64,000 nucleotides of DNA, taken from positions 1 to 64,000 of the forward strand of contig VGHA01000005.1 in NCBI GenBank assembly GCA_016868375.1. Direction: 5' to 3'. Below, one piece after another: positions 43,524 through 52,178 of this stretch. Below the pieces are notes generated by a model, which was not told where the DNA came from, did not search any database, and saw only the letters and a list, made by a program, of their open reading frames with translations. Position 1 is the first letter of the stretch, and the number at the start of each line of letters is the position of its first letter. The position numbers were made by a program, and so were the translations under genes. The stretch is from Betaproteobacteria bacterium (GTDB lineage: Bacteria; Pseudomonadota; Gammaproteobacteria; Burkholderiales; Burkholderiaceae_E).

Positions 43524-44156
43524 TCAGTTCATACCGACCTCGAAGCCGCGCCGAACACCCGGGCGCGCCATCAGCTGGTCATACCAGCGCCTGACATTCG
43601 GATACTCGGCAAGGTCGACCTTGTGCCGCTCATGGCGCCAGGCCCAGCCGAGAATTGCGAAATCGGCAATCGACAGCTCGCCTGCGAAAAATTCGTGCGT
43701 TGCCAGCCGCTTGTCCATGACGCCATAGAGCCGCCGCGTTTCCTTACTGTAGCGCTCCAGCCCGTAGCGCTGGTCCTCAGGGTTGCTGACGCCAAGAAAG
43801 TGGTGCACCTGTCCGGGCATTGGGCCGAATCCGCCCACCTGCCACATCAGCCACTCGAGCGCCTGGACTCGCAGGCGCGCATCGCGCGGTAAGAACTGGC
43901 CGGTTTTTTCAGCCAGATAAATCAGGATGGCGCCTGATTCAAACACGCTGATCGGCTGACCATCCGGTCCCTCAGGATCAACGATCGCGGGAATCCTGTT
44001 GTTTGGGCTGATGCGCAGAAACGCTTCATCAAACTGGCGCCCCTGCGTGATGTCGATGAGATGAACCGCATAGGGCAATGCCATCTCTTCGAGCGCGACG
44101 CTGATTTTGCGTCCGTTTGGCGTGTTCCAGGTGTAGAGGTCAATCGGCGAGGCCAT
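43524..44156 (-). CDS. Glutathione S-transferase, GstB/YfcG-like
   Basis: 210 residues from the ATG ending at 44156, preceded by CCGGAG. The N-domain has LYTWNTPNGRKISVALEE with the Asn of disulfide-bond reductase-type GSTs (TxNG), PAIVDPEG and ESGAILIYLAEK. The C-domain includes WLMWQVGGFGPMPGQ and SIADFAILGW. YfcG/YghU-type enzymes reduce disulfides using glutathione. It is the last gene of the second TRAP operon, 102 bp after the SDR. Confidence 0.88.
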   Translation of the reverse strand: MASPIDLYTWNTPNGRKISVALEEMALPYAVHLIDITQGRQFDEAFLRISPNNRIPAIVDPEGPDGQPISVFESGAILIYLAEKTGQFLPRDARLRVQALEWLMWQVGGFGPMPGQVHHFLGVSNPEDQRYGLERYSKETRRLYGVMDKRLATHEFFAGELSIADFAILGWAWRHERHKVDLAEYPNVRRWYDQLMARPGVRRGFEVGMN

Positions 44157-44258
44157 GGCGCAATCTCCGGAAACTTGGTCGCGCCACGATAACCGGCCAG
44201 TGTCAGTCTGACCAACATGCGCGCGATGAAATGGCACGGCCGCTGTCTCGATACGCAC

Positions 44259-45002
44259 TCAGCCGATGACATACCCACCATCGGCGATCAGCGTTTCGCC
44301 GGCGATGTAGGCCGCAGCGTCGGACGCAAGGAAAACGATCAGGTCGGCGATTTCCTGCGCTGAACCCCAGCGACCCAGCGGTACCCGGGACAGGCCTCGG
44401 TCGCCGGAATACCCTGGCGCTGCGGTCTGTTGGGTCATGCGGGTGATGGATCGGCCAGGGGCCAGGCACACCACTCTTACGCCATGTGGCCCCCATTCAA
44501 TAGCGGCCGCCCGGGTCAGTTGCGATACGGCAGCCTTGGCGGCTGCGTAAATACCGCGGTTCTCTCCGCCACAAAAGGCGGTTTGAGACCCGACAGACAC
44601 AATGACGCCGCGGCCTTGCGCCACCATCAGGCGACCGAAATGCTGGGTGAGCAAAAAGACCCCCAGAAAGTCGGTGTCGATCAGATGGCGCGCCTCGGCT
44701 TCGCTGGTGTCGAGCAGAGGTTTGGCAACCAGCGCGCCGGCATTATTGATGAGCACGTCAACCGTGCCAACGGCAGCTGCCAGCTCGCCGATCGAAGGCG
44801 CGTCAGCCTGATCGAAGACGAAGGCCTGGGCGCCCAGCTGGGCGGCGAGCGCCTTGACGGGTTCGGCCTCGATATCAGCGAGCACCAGCGACGCACCCTG
44901 CGCGTGAAAACGTCGGGCGGCCGCCTGTCCAAAGCCGTTGGCAGCCCCCGTGATCAGTACCCGCCGACCGGTGAAATCAAATGACTCAGCAAGCGGTGTC
45001 AT
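44259..45002 (-). CDS. Short-chain dehydrogenase/reductase
   Basis: 247-residue classical SDR: TGAANGFGQAA nucleotide site, LADIEAEP with an Asp suggesting NAD, NNAGALVAKP, Ser in SVGSQTAF and YAAAK as the catalytic Tyr/Lys. The ATG ending at 45002 overlaps the epimerase stop as ATGA. It probably oxidises a polyol or hydroxy-acid taken up by the TRAP system encoded upstream. Confidence 0.88.
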   Translation of the reverse strand: MTPLAESFDFTGRRVLITGAANGFGQAAARRFHAQGASLVLADIEAEPVKALAAQLGAQAFVFDQADAPSIGELAAAVGTVDVLINNAGALVAKPLLDTSEAEARHLIDTDFLGVFLLTQHFGRLMVAQGRGVIVSVGSQTAFCGGENRGIYAAAKAAVSQLTRAAAIEWGPHGVRVVCLAPGRSITRMTQQTAAPGYSGDRGLSRVPLGRWGSAQEIADLIVFLASDAAAYIAGETLIADGGYVIG

Positions 45003-45916
45003 CCGTGGCCTCGCTGTTTGACCCACTCGAGCGTCCGGCGCGTGCCTTCGACCATCGACACGCGGGGGTTGAATCCCAGGTCGCGCCGCGCGGCATCGAT
45101 TGTGAGTGCGCCTACGGCAAAGCTGCCCACCGGCAGGGCTTGCGGATCTTCAACGATTCGCGCCTGAGGCAGGCTGTGACGAATCGCGGCTTCGACCTCG
45201 GGAAGGTCGTGCACGACACCGGGACCCACGTTGTAATGTCGCTGAGCCAATGAGTTTGCGTCGAGTGCGCCAATGACCGCGTCGACCACGTCGTCCACAT
45301 AAACGAACTGACGCGTTCTGCGCGGGTCGCTCCGAAAGCGCGCAGGCTCTCCACGCAGGCCCGCTTCAATGGTCAGGCGAATCACGCACGGGGTTACCCG
45401 TCCAGGCCCGTAGCAGCCCGCCACGCGAAGCGATACCGCATCCAGCCCAAACTGCGCGTGATAGGCCGTGATCAGCGCATCTCCCGCCGCTTTGGTGGCG
45501 CCGTAAAGCGTCGTCGGCTGCAAGAGCGCTCGCTCGCTGACGGGCGAGAGGTCAGGATGTTCGCCATAGGCGAGCACCGACGAAAAACAGACCACACGCC
45601 GAAGCCTGTGAATGCGCGCAGCCTCAAGCAGCCCGGCCACCCCCGCGAGATTGATATCGACGATTCGGGCCGGTGCATCCGGCAGCAGCATCGGCCCCGA
45701 TACGCCACCTGGATGAATGATGTCGGTGATCCCAAAACGCTCGATCACCTCATGCCAGCGATGCGGATCGGGCAGATCGTGCGTAAGCACCGGAAAGGGC
45801 TCGTTGGCGCCTACGCGCTGATCCATGCCCACAACCGATCGACCCATCGCAAAAAATCGATCGGCCACGGCGCGACCAATCAGGCCGCTCAGCCCGGTGA
45901 CAAGGATGGTGCTCAT
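44999..45916 (-). CDS. NAD-dependent epimerase/dehydratase family protein
   Basis: 305-residue extended SDR: N-terminal LVTGLSGLIGRAV, catalytic Tyr/Lys in LYGATKAAGD and RQFVYVDDVVDAV near the substrate site. The start overlaps the dctM stop (ATGA). In TRAP operons such enzymes often act on sugars or sugar acids, for example uronate dehydrogenase-like proteins. The specific substrate is not visible. Confidence 0.87.
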   Translation of the reverse strand: MSTILVTGLSGLIGRAVADRFFAMGRSVVGMDQRVGANEPFPVLTHDLPDPHRWHEVIERFGITDIIHPGGVSGPMLLPDAPARIVDINLAGVAGLLEAARIHRLRRVVCFSSVLAYGEHPDLSPVSERALLQPTTLYGATKAAGDALITAYHAQFGLDAVSLRVAGCYGPGRVTPCVIRLTIEAGLRGEPARFRSDPRRTRQFVYVDDVVDAVIGALDANSLAQRHYNVGPGVVHDLPEVEAAIRHSLPQARIVEDPQALPVGSFAVGALTIDAARRDLGFNPRVSMVEGTRRTLEWVKQRGHG

Positions 45917-47205
45917 TTGATTGGCATCAGAAGGTCCGGCAACCAGGTGGTGAGTTCCGGATAAATTGTGATTAACCCGAGCGTGACCAGCATCGTGCCG
46001 AGGATAGGCCACATCTCTTTCCAGAACTGCATCATCGAGAGGTTAGCAATTCGACACAGCAGGAACATGGTGAGGCCGTACGGCGGGGTGACAAGTCCGA
46101 TCAGCAAGGTGAACACCGTGATGACGCCAAACTGCACTTCATTGATACCCAACGCAGTCACCGTTGGCATCAGCAGCGGCACAAACACCAGAATGATGGG
46201 CACCGTGTCGAGCATGCAGCCAAGCAGCATGTAAATGATGATCACCGCAAACAAAAATACCGCCGGCTCCTTCGTGATGCCGGTCATCCAGGTGGCCAGA
46301 CCATCGGCCACGCCATACAGCGTGAGCACCCTGCCAAACACGGCTGCAGCTGCAATGATCAGAAATACCGAGCCCATGGTTCGCGAGGTGGCCAGCACCT
46401 GGCGCGCAAACGATGCCGGTGTCATTTCGCGGTAGATGAATCCGCCCGTGATAATGACTGCCAGCACACCGAGCACGGCGGCTTCAGTGGGCGTGGCAAT
46501 ACCGGAAAGGATGCTGCCTAGTACGACCGCCGGAATCAGCAGCACAGGCATGCCCACCGCAGTGGTCCTTACCCGCTCTTTCATGCTGGCCTTGGGTTCG
46601 CGCGGATAGTTGTTTCGGCGCGCCTGAACATAGGCCTGCAGCATCAGCAGCAGGCCAAGGAGCGCGCCGGGAATCGCGCCACCCAGAAACAACCGGCCGA
46701 CCGACGCCTCGGTAGCCGCCGCATAGAGGATGAACGCGATCGACGGCGGAATCAGCGGACCGATCATCGCAGCGCCAGCAATGATTGAGGCCGCATAGGC
46801 CACCGGATATCCCGCTCGCTTCATGGCCGGAATCAACAGTTTGCCGGTGGCTGCCGCATCCGCCAGGTCAGACCCCGACATGCCTGCCATCACCACATTC
46901 ACCGAAACGCTGACGTGCGCAAGGCCGCCCCAGATATGTCCGATCCAGGCCTTGGCAACATTGACAAGACGCTGCGTAACCCCCGAGGCAAGCGCGAGGT
47001 CGCCCATGAGGATGAAGAATGGGATGGCAAGCAGAACGAAGTGGTTCACGCCCTGCCACATCGTGGTGGGCAGCGTGGAAATCGGAATGGACGAGGGCGC
47101 AAAGATCAGCCCGACCAGCGAGGCGCCGATAAGCGTGATGGCAATCGGTACGCGCAGCGCGAACAGCACAAAAAACACAATGATGATGAGGGTGAGCCCG
47201 TCCAT
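45913..47205 (-). CDS. TRAP transporter large permease (DctM type), second system
   Basis: 430-residue polytopic membrane protein. Marks include FFVLFALRVPIAITLIGASLV, MAGMSGSDLADAAATGKLLIP, AGAAMIGPLIPPSIAFILYAA and MLLGCMLDTVPIILVFVPLLMP. It is distinct in sequence from the DctM at 32358. It lies 18 bp downstream of its DctQ and is coupled to the epimerase gene. Confidence 0.93.
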   Translation of the reverse strand: MDGLTLIIIVFFVLFALRVPIAITLIGASLVGLIFAPSSIPISTLPTTMWQGVNHFVLLAIPFFILMGDLALASGVTQRLVNVAKAWIGHIWGGLAHVSVSVNVVMAGMSGSDLADAAATGKLLIPAMKRAGYPVAYAASIIAGAAMIGPLIPPSIAFILYAAATEASVGRLFLGGAIPGALLGLLLMLQAYVQARRNNYPREPKASMKERVRTTAVGMPVLLIPAVVLGSILSGIATPTEAAVLGVLAVIITGGFIYREMTPASFARQVLATSRTMGSVFLIIAAAAVFGRVLTLYGVADGLATWMTGITKEPAVFLFAVIIIYMLLGCMLDTVPIILVFVPLLMPTVTALGINEVQFGVITVFTLLIGLVTPPYGLTMFLLCRIANLSMMQFWKEMWPILGTMLVTLGLITIYPELTTWLPDLLMPIK

Positions 47206-47223
47206 GAATCGCTGCTTTCCTGG

Positions 47224-47823
47224 TCAGATCTCGACGGCACCGCCGCGGGTGCGCACCGGTGCGCCAGTGAAGCGGCGCACCAGCAGTCCGATTGAAAAAA
47301 TGATCATCAGCCCTGCTGTGACCGGGATCGAATACGCGAAGATCGACAAGGGCAAGCCGAGGGAAATTGACTGCATGATGTCGAGCATTCGGGCATTGTT
47401 CCAACCCCACCATGCCACCGGTGTCAGCAGCGCAATCGTAAGCAGATCGCAGAACATCAGAAGCAAACGTTGCAGGCTCGATGGCAGCAGATCAAAGACC
47501 GCGTTCATCGTGATGTGCTCATCGGTGCGCTGCAGCGTGGCTGCTGCCCACAGCGTCGCCCACACCATGAACAGCCGGCCGGCCTCTTCGGTCCAGGGCA
47601 AGGTGACATCGTCGGGCAGCACGTAGCGGGCCAGCACCTGAATGGTGGAGGCGCCCAGCATCAGCAGCATCAGGAAAACCGTGACCGAGTTTTCGAAGTT
47701 GCGCCAGATGCGGGGTATCCAGGGCAGATCGGTGTGGTCAGTCCGAATCAGCCAACCCAGCCAGAGCGCGAGGATCACGCACAGCCAGAACAGCACCTTC
47801 AGTTCAAACGGCGTTGGAAACAT
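47224..47823 (-). CDS. TRAP transporter small permease (DctQ type), second system
   Basis: 199-residue four-span protein with an N-terminal extra hydrophobic stretch (FWLCVILALWLGWLI). The DctQ core is VFLMLLMLGASTIQVLARYV and PWTEEAGRLFMVWATLWAAA. The start overlaps the hydrolase stop as ATGA. A hydrolase gene inserted between dctP and dctQ in one operon is unusual and ties its function to this transporter. Confidence 0.88.
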   Translation of the reverse strand: MFPTPFELKVLFWLCVILALWLGWLIRTDHTDLPWIPRIWRNFENSVTVFLMLLMLGASTIQVLARYVLPDDVTLPWTEEAGRLFMVWATLWAAATLQRTDEHITMNAVFDLLPSSLQRLLLMFCDLLTIALLTPVAWWGWNNARMLDIMQSISLGLPLSIFAYSIPVTAGLMIIFSIGLLVRRFTGAPVRTRGGAVEI

Positions 47824-48686
47824 CAGCTTGCGCTCCGCGGGTCTGCGTGCCGGGACCAGGTGCCCCAGCGGCCGGCGTCAACCGCCGACAGAAAATCCTG
47901 AACCATCTGGTTAAAGAGCATGGGCTCCTCAAGATTCATCGCGTGGCCGCACATGGGCAGCATCGCGAGGCCAGCATACGGCGCATGGTCGCGAATGAAC
48001 CGGCAGGCCTCATGCGACGGAAAATCCTGGTCGCCTGTCATCACCAGAATCGGCATGGATAGCTTTTGAAGCTGCGCGCCAAGCGCATTCACAGGCTGCC
48101 GATCGACCAGGGTGATGCGCATCAGCTTTTCAGCAGCCACGGGCGACAGATCGTGCAGCAGCCCCAGGAACTGCTGCCAGCCGCGCGGATCTTTGGTTTG
48201 AAATACCGCCCGCTGCGGCGCCTGCTCGATTGCGGCGAAGGCTTTCGCGGTGCCATGCTGCGCAATGTCATCGGCAAGCGCGCGGGCGCCCGCCAGCCAG
48301 CGCTCGCGATCGCTGGTACCCGCCCCCGCGCCAACCACCACCAGCCCCATGACGCGCGACGGATGCGCGATCGCGAAATTGAGCGCTACGTTGCCGCCAG
48401 TGGCCTGACCGACAATGTGCGCACGTTCAATGCCGAGGGAATCGAGCAGGCCCGCCAGGTCATCGATCAGATGGCGGTGCAGCCACTGCGAATCATCCTG
48501 CGGCACGGTCGACGGCGGATAGCCACGACCGTTGAAGGCGATTGCCCGATAGCGACGACCGAAGAAGCGAAGCTGTGCTTCCCAGGCTCTCGCGTCGCTT
48601 GCGTATTCATGACAGAACACCAGCGGAACACCCGACCCCACTGATTCATAGTGGAGCCGGATGCCGTTGGCGTGAACGATGGGCAT
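47823..48686 (-). CDS. Alpha/beta-hydrolase-fold protein lacking the nucleophile Ser
   Basis: 287 residues with the family layout: FCHEYASDARAWEAQLRFFG near the oxyanion site, then the nucleophile elbow, then TGDQDFPS (acid) and CGHAMNLEEP (His). The elbow reads VGQATGG, so position 95 is Ala (codon GCC) where relatives carry Ser (GxSxG). Classic ester hydrolysis is therefore unlikely. The frame is intact and coupled to dctQ, so it appears expressed, perhaps as a binding protein or a non-hydrolytic enzyme. It lies 7 bp after dctP. Confidence 0.83.
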   Translation of the reverse strand: MPIVHANGIRLHYESVGSGVPLVFCHEYASDARAWEAQLRFFGRRYRAIAFNGRGYPPSTVPQDDSQWLHRHLIDDLAGLLDSLGIERAHIVGQATGGNVALNFAIAHPSRVMGLVVVGAGAGTSDRERWLAGARALADDIAQHGTAKAFAAIEQAPQRAVFQTKDPRGWQQFLGLLHDLSPVAAEKLMRITLVDRQPVNALGAQLQKLSMPILVMTGDQDFPSHEACRFIRDHAPYAGLAMLPMCGHAMNLEEPMLFNQMVQDFLSAVDAGRWGTWSRHADPRSAS

Positions 48687-48693
48687 TGACCAA

Positions 48694-49680
48694 TCAACGC
48701 TGCGCGTCGATCACCTCTTTCAGAAGATCGGCGCCCACCATGGTCGAAAAATACTTGTGAACGCCCGCCACTGCGGACTCAAAAGGTGCGCGCTCGGGCC
48801 GAATCAGCTTCACGCCATTCTTTTCCATCAGCGCGATCGCGTCTTCGTTAGCCTTGGCCGCTCCTGCCCGCATGGTTTCGCCCGCAGCCCGCGCAGCCTT
48901 CAGCACCGCGTCCTGGTGCGCCGGCGACAGCGAGGCGAACCTCTTCATATTCATCACGTAGACCGTGGCCGTGAAGATGTGGTCGGTGATCGCCAGGCTC
49001 TTGGCAACTTCAAACAGCTTGGAGTCGGCCATGCCGTGGTAGTTGGTGTCCACGCCATCGATCGTGCGCTGTTGAAGCGCGGTGTACACCTCGGGCCAGG
49101 CCATCGGAACCGGGTTGCCACCAAACGCCTGCACCGTGCGAACGTAGAGCGCGTTCTCGATCACCCGAATCTTCTTACCCTTCATGTTGGCGGGCTGGTT
49201 GATGTCGGTGCCATTCATGAGAAAGCCGCGGAAATCCCAGACGCCCCATGACAGGCCTTTGATGCCCTTGGATTCAAGCGTGCCGAGAATGCGCGTGCCG
49301 GTGGGGCCGGTAAGCACCTTCCAGGCCGAGTCGCGGTTCTTCCAGATGTAGGGAAGCTCGGTGATGCTGAAGGTAGGTTCGATGGCGGCCACAATACCCG
49401 AGCCATTCATCGCGATGTCAAGCGTGCCCAGCCGTACCTGCGACAGCATCTCGAGCTCGCCGCCCAGTTGCCCGTTGGGGAACAGTTCAATTTCGATTTC
49501 GCCGTTTGACAGCCGTCGCACGGTATCGGCAAATGCTTTGCCGCCCTGACCGGCAATCGCCGCGGCCGACGTGACATGTCCCAGCCGCAATTTGACCTTT
49601 GCCTGAGCCGAAGCCTGGACTGAAAACGCACCCAGAACGGCCGACAAAAGGCCGGCAACCAACCACTTAGATTGAAGCAT
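48694..49680 (-). CDS. TRAP transporter substrate-binding protein (DctP type), second system
   Basis: 328 residues, with a signal peptide ending near SVQASAQA. Core features are LRLGHVTSAAAIAGQGGKAF, IEIELFPNGQLGGELEMLSQ, MKGKKIRVIENALYVRTVQA (ligand Arg) and GGNPVPMAWPEVYTALQQRTIDG. The last is the classic DctP stretch for sugar-acid or dicarboxylate ligands. It is the first gene of a seven-gene minus-strand operon reaching 43524. Confidence 0.93.
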   Translation of the reverse strand: MLQSKWLVAGLLSAVLGAFSVQASAQAKVKLRLGHVTSAAAIAGQGGKAFADTVRRLSNGEIEIELFPNGQLGGELEMLSQVRLGTLDIAMNGSGIVAAIEPTFSITELPYIWKNRDSAWKVLTGPTGTRILGTLESKGIKGLSWGVWDFRGFLMNGTDINQPANMKGKKIRVIENALYVRTVQAFGGNPVPMAWPEVYTALQQRTIDGVDTNYHGMADSKLFEVAKSLAITDHIFTATVYVMNMKRFASLSPAHQDAVLKAARAAGETMRAGAAKANEDAIALMEKNGVKLIRPERAPFESAVAGVHKYFSTMVGADLLKEVIDAQR

Positions 49681-49760
49681 GGGACTCCTCCGATGGGGTT
49701 CAATAATGAGCTGCCGTCAGTCACAACGCTGACGAACTGCCAGCACGGTACGCGACGATC

Positions 49761-49788
49761 TTTCAACGCGTCAAGCACGTGGTTGAAA
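49761..49788. promoter_or_regulatory. Inverted repeat in divergent control region
   Basis: Perfect 7-bp arms TTTCAAC (49761-49767) and GTTGAAA (49782-49788) flank a 14-bp centre. They lie in the 203-bp gap between the divergent second TRAP operon and the hydantoin operon. Confidence 0.4.
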
Positions 49789-49817
49789 CGCTCGTCAGGC
49801 GGGTCCCTGGAACCCGT

Positions 49818-49829
49818 TCGTGTACACGA
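49818..49829. promoter_or_regulatory. Candidate GntR-type operator
   Basis: TCGTGTACACGA is a perfect 12-bp palindrome 55 bp upstream of the amidase start. It fits the GntR-family pattern of GT and AC half-sites. No GntR gene is present in the window, so the regulator, if real, is encoded elsewhere. Confidence 0.45.
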
Positions 49830-49883
49830 CCGGCTGTTTCAGCTAAGGTTTCCCCCAAGACTGACTGAAAGCAGCTCATCCCC

Positions 49884-51167
49884 ATGACACGTGAACCCCA
49901 TTCCCTCACCGCCTCCGAGGCCGCCGCAGCCATCGAATCGGGCAGTCTGAGCGCCGAATCTCTGGTGCGCAGCTGCCTCGAACGCATCGACGCCCGCGAG
50001 CCTCAGGTGCATGCCTGGGTGCATCTCGATCGTGACGCAGCCATCGCCGCCGCCCGGCGCGCTGATGCAGGGCCGCGATCCGGCCTGCTTCACGGCATTC
50101 CCGTCGGCTTCAAAGATGTGATCGACACTGCCGATCAGCCCACGGCTTACGGGTCGCCGATTTACACCGGTCATCGGCCCGTGACCGACGCAGCCTGCGT
50201 TGCGCTCACACGCGAGGCCGGTGCGCTGGTCCTGGGCAAAACCGCTTCCACCGAATTCGCCTATCGCCATCCCAGCACCTGCACCAACCCACACAATCCC
50301 GCGCACTCCCCCGGCGGGTCATCTTCGGGGTCGGCGGCTGCAGTGGCCGACCTGATGGTGCCCCTCTCGGTTGGGACGCAAACCAGCGGGTCGGTCATCC
50401 GACCTGCCTCCTACTGTGGCGTTCACGCAATCAAGCCCGGCTACGGCGAACTGAGTTTCTCAGGCGTGAGGCATCTGGCGGAAAGTCTTGACACCCTGGG
50501 CTGCATGGCGCGCAGCATCGAAGATCTGGCGCTTTTCATGGCGGGGCTTCAAATGCGCGACTACCGCCGCGTTGGCGACGGATTGCAGCGCGCGCCGAGA
50601 CTCGCTGTCTACCGCAGCGAGCTGTGGGAAGACGCCCAGCCCGATGCCCGTCAACGGTTCGACGAGGCGCTGCAGACGCTCGCCCGCGCTGGCGCCGAAC
50701 TGACCGAAATCACCAACCCCGGCCTCGATCGCAAGCTGCTGGACGCAATCTGGCTGGCCACCAAATTTGAGGCAGGCCGCGTGCTGGTGCGCGAATATCG
50801 ACATCACCGCGAGTCGATGTCAGCGCCCGCGCAGGCGCTGGTTGGCGATGCCCGGGCCATTGGCCTTGACGCCTATCATGCCGCCAGCAACGAGATGGAA
50901 CGCGGCCGCAATCACCTGCTCGCGCAGCTCGCACCGTTTGATGCAACCCTCACCCTGTCGGCCGTGGGCGAGGCGCCGCTTGGGTTGCATGACACGGGCC
51001 CCGTTCTGTTCAACTATCTCTGGACCCTTGCCTGGACACCGGCGCTCAATCTGCCGGTGATGCGTGGCAACAGCGGCCTGCCGGTCGGCCTTCAAGTGGT
51101 CGGCGCACGACACGGCGAGCAGGCCCTGCTCGCCACGGGCCGCTGGATCGAGCGGCAGCTTGCCTGA
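49884..51167 (+). CDS. Amidase, amidase-signature family (hydantoin operon)
   Basis: 427-residue amidase. Triad: Lys77 (VGFKDVID), cis-Ser146 (GGSSSGSAAAV), nucleophile Ser170 (TSGSVIRPAS). It opens a plus-strand operon with a TauD-like oxygenase, a DapA-like lyase, hydantoinase and carbamoylase. The 9-bp gap to the next gene suggests coupling. It could release a side-chain amide or ammonia during breakdown of the operon's substrate. The exact substrate is unknown. Confidence 0.9.
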   Translation: MTREPHSLTASEAAAAIESGSLSAESLVRSCLERIDAREPQVHAWVHLDRDAAIAAARRADAGPRSGLLHGIPVGFKDVIDTADQPTAYGSPIYTGHRPVTDAACVALTREAGALVLGKTASTEFAYRHPSTCTNPHNPAHSPGGSSSGSAAAVADLMVPLSVGTQTSGSVIRPASYCGVHAIKPGYGELSFSGVRHLAESLDTLGCMARSIEDLALFMAGLQMRDYRRVGDGLQRAPRLAVYRSELWEDAQPDARQRFDEALQTLARAGAELTEITNPGLDRKLLDAIWLATKFEAGRVLVREYRHHRESMSAPAQALVGDARAIGLDAYHAASNEMERGRNHLLAQLAPFDATLTLSAVGEAPLGLHDTGPVLFNYLWTLAWTPALNLPVMRGNSGLPVGLQVVGARHGEQALLATGRWIERQLA

Positions 51168-51176
51168 GGACACCCC

Positions 51177-52166
51177 ATGAACGATCTCAGCCGTCCCGCC
51201 GTCCCGTTAATGTTTGAAGACGCCATCGCCAAACCGCTCGCGTGGATCCGCGATGAGGTGAGCGAAAGCGATTGGCGCGTTCCGGTCCCTGCCGAAGCGC
51301 TGGCCGAAATTGATCAGGTCATCGACATCCTGCGCGCAAATCCTATGGACATTCGCGCTCTGTGTCCGGACGACTATCCGCTTGAAGCCTGCCGCGCGTT
51401 GATGGACAGGGTTCGCCATCAGCTTGATCACGGCATCGGCATGGTGGTGCTTGACCGGATGGCCGTTGAGCGCCACGACAAGGAGTCGCTCACAGCCATT
51501 TACTGGATGCTGTCGTCGATGATTTCGCGGCCGGTCGCTCAGTCGTACGACGGCCGACTGCTTTACGACGTGCGCGATACCGGTAAAAAGACCGACACGC
51601 GGGTACGCGCTGATCTGACAAATCAGGAAATCTCCTGGCATAGCGACTACGGCTTCAATTTTCCGCCGCCCTATCTGGGGCTTCTGGTGCTCCGAACGGC
51701 GCGCTCAGGGGGCATCAGCAAGGCAGCCAGCATGATGACCGTGCACAACGATCTGCGTGAAAAGCGTCCAGATCTGCTGCGCCGGCTCTATGAGCCCTTT
51801 CACTGGAACCGTCAGGGCGAGCATCCGGAAGGCGCGCCCGTCACGCATTTTTTTCCGATCTTCCAATGCCATGATGGGGTGGTGCGCTCGCGATTCAATC
51901 CGGCCCTGGTGCCCAAGGGCTACGAGCTGGTGGGTCTTCAACCGGACGCGCTGGGCCTGGAAGCACTGCGCGAGGCCGGCAAAATCATGTCAGACGAGCG
52001 CAATCACATTACCTTTGTGCTGAAGCCAGGTGAAATCCAGTACGTCAACAACTTCCGACTCGCCCATCTTCGCACCGACTATGACGACTACGATGAGCCC
52101 GACCGCAAACGCCATCTGGTGCGAATCTTTCTTCGCGACTTTGGCAGGCGTTCCTACATGGGCTAA
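51177..52166 (+). CDS. TauD/TfdA-family Fe(II)/2-oxoglutarate dioxygenase
   Basis: 329 residues. The iron facial triad appears as His155 and Asp157 (WHSDYGF) and His297 (FRLAHLRTDY); the following RKRHLVRIFLRD supplies an Arg for 2-oxoglutarate. The ~100-residue N-terminal part before the core is longer than in TauD. It probably hydroxylates a substrate so that a C-N or C-S bond breaks. The operon around it suggests a cyclic ureide or N-carbamoyl compound (inference). Confidence 0.86.
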   Translation: MNDLSRPAVPLMFEDAIAKPLAWIRDEVSESDWRVPVPAEALAEIDQVIDILRANPMDIRALCPDDYPLEACRALMDRVRHQLDHGIGMVVLDRMAVERHDKESLTAIYWMLSSMISRPVAQSYDGRLLYDVRDTGKKTDTRVRADLTNQEISWHSDYGFNFPPPYLGLLVLRTARSGGISKAASMMTVHNDLREKRPDLLRRLYEPFHWNRQGEHPEGAPVTHFFPIFQCHDGVVRSRFNPALVPKGYELVGLQPDALGLEALREAGKIMSDERNHITFVLKPGEIQYVNNFRLAHLRTDYDDYDEPDRKRHLVRIFLRDFGRRSYMG

Positions 52167-52178
52167 CTGGAGCACCCG

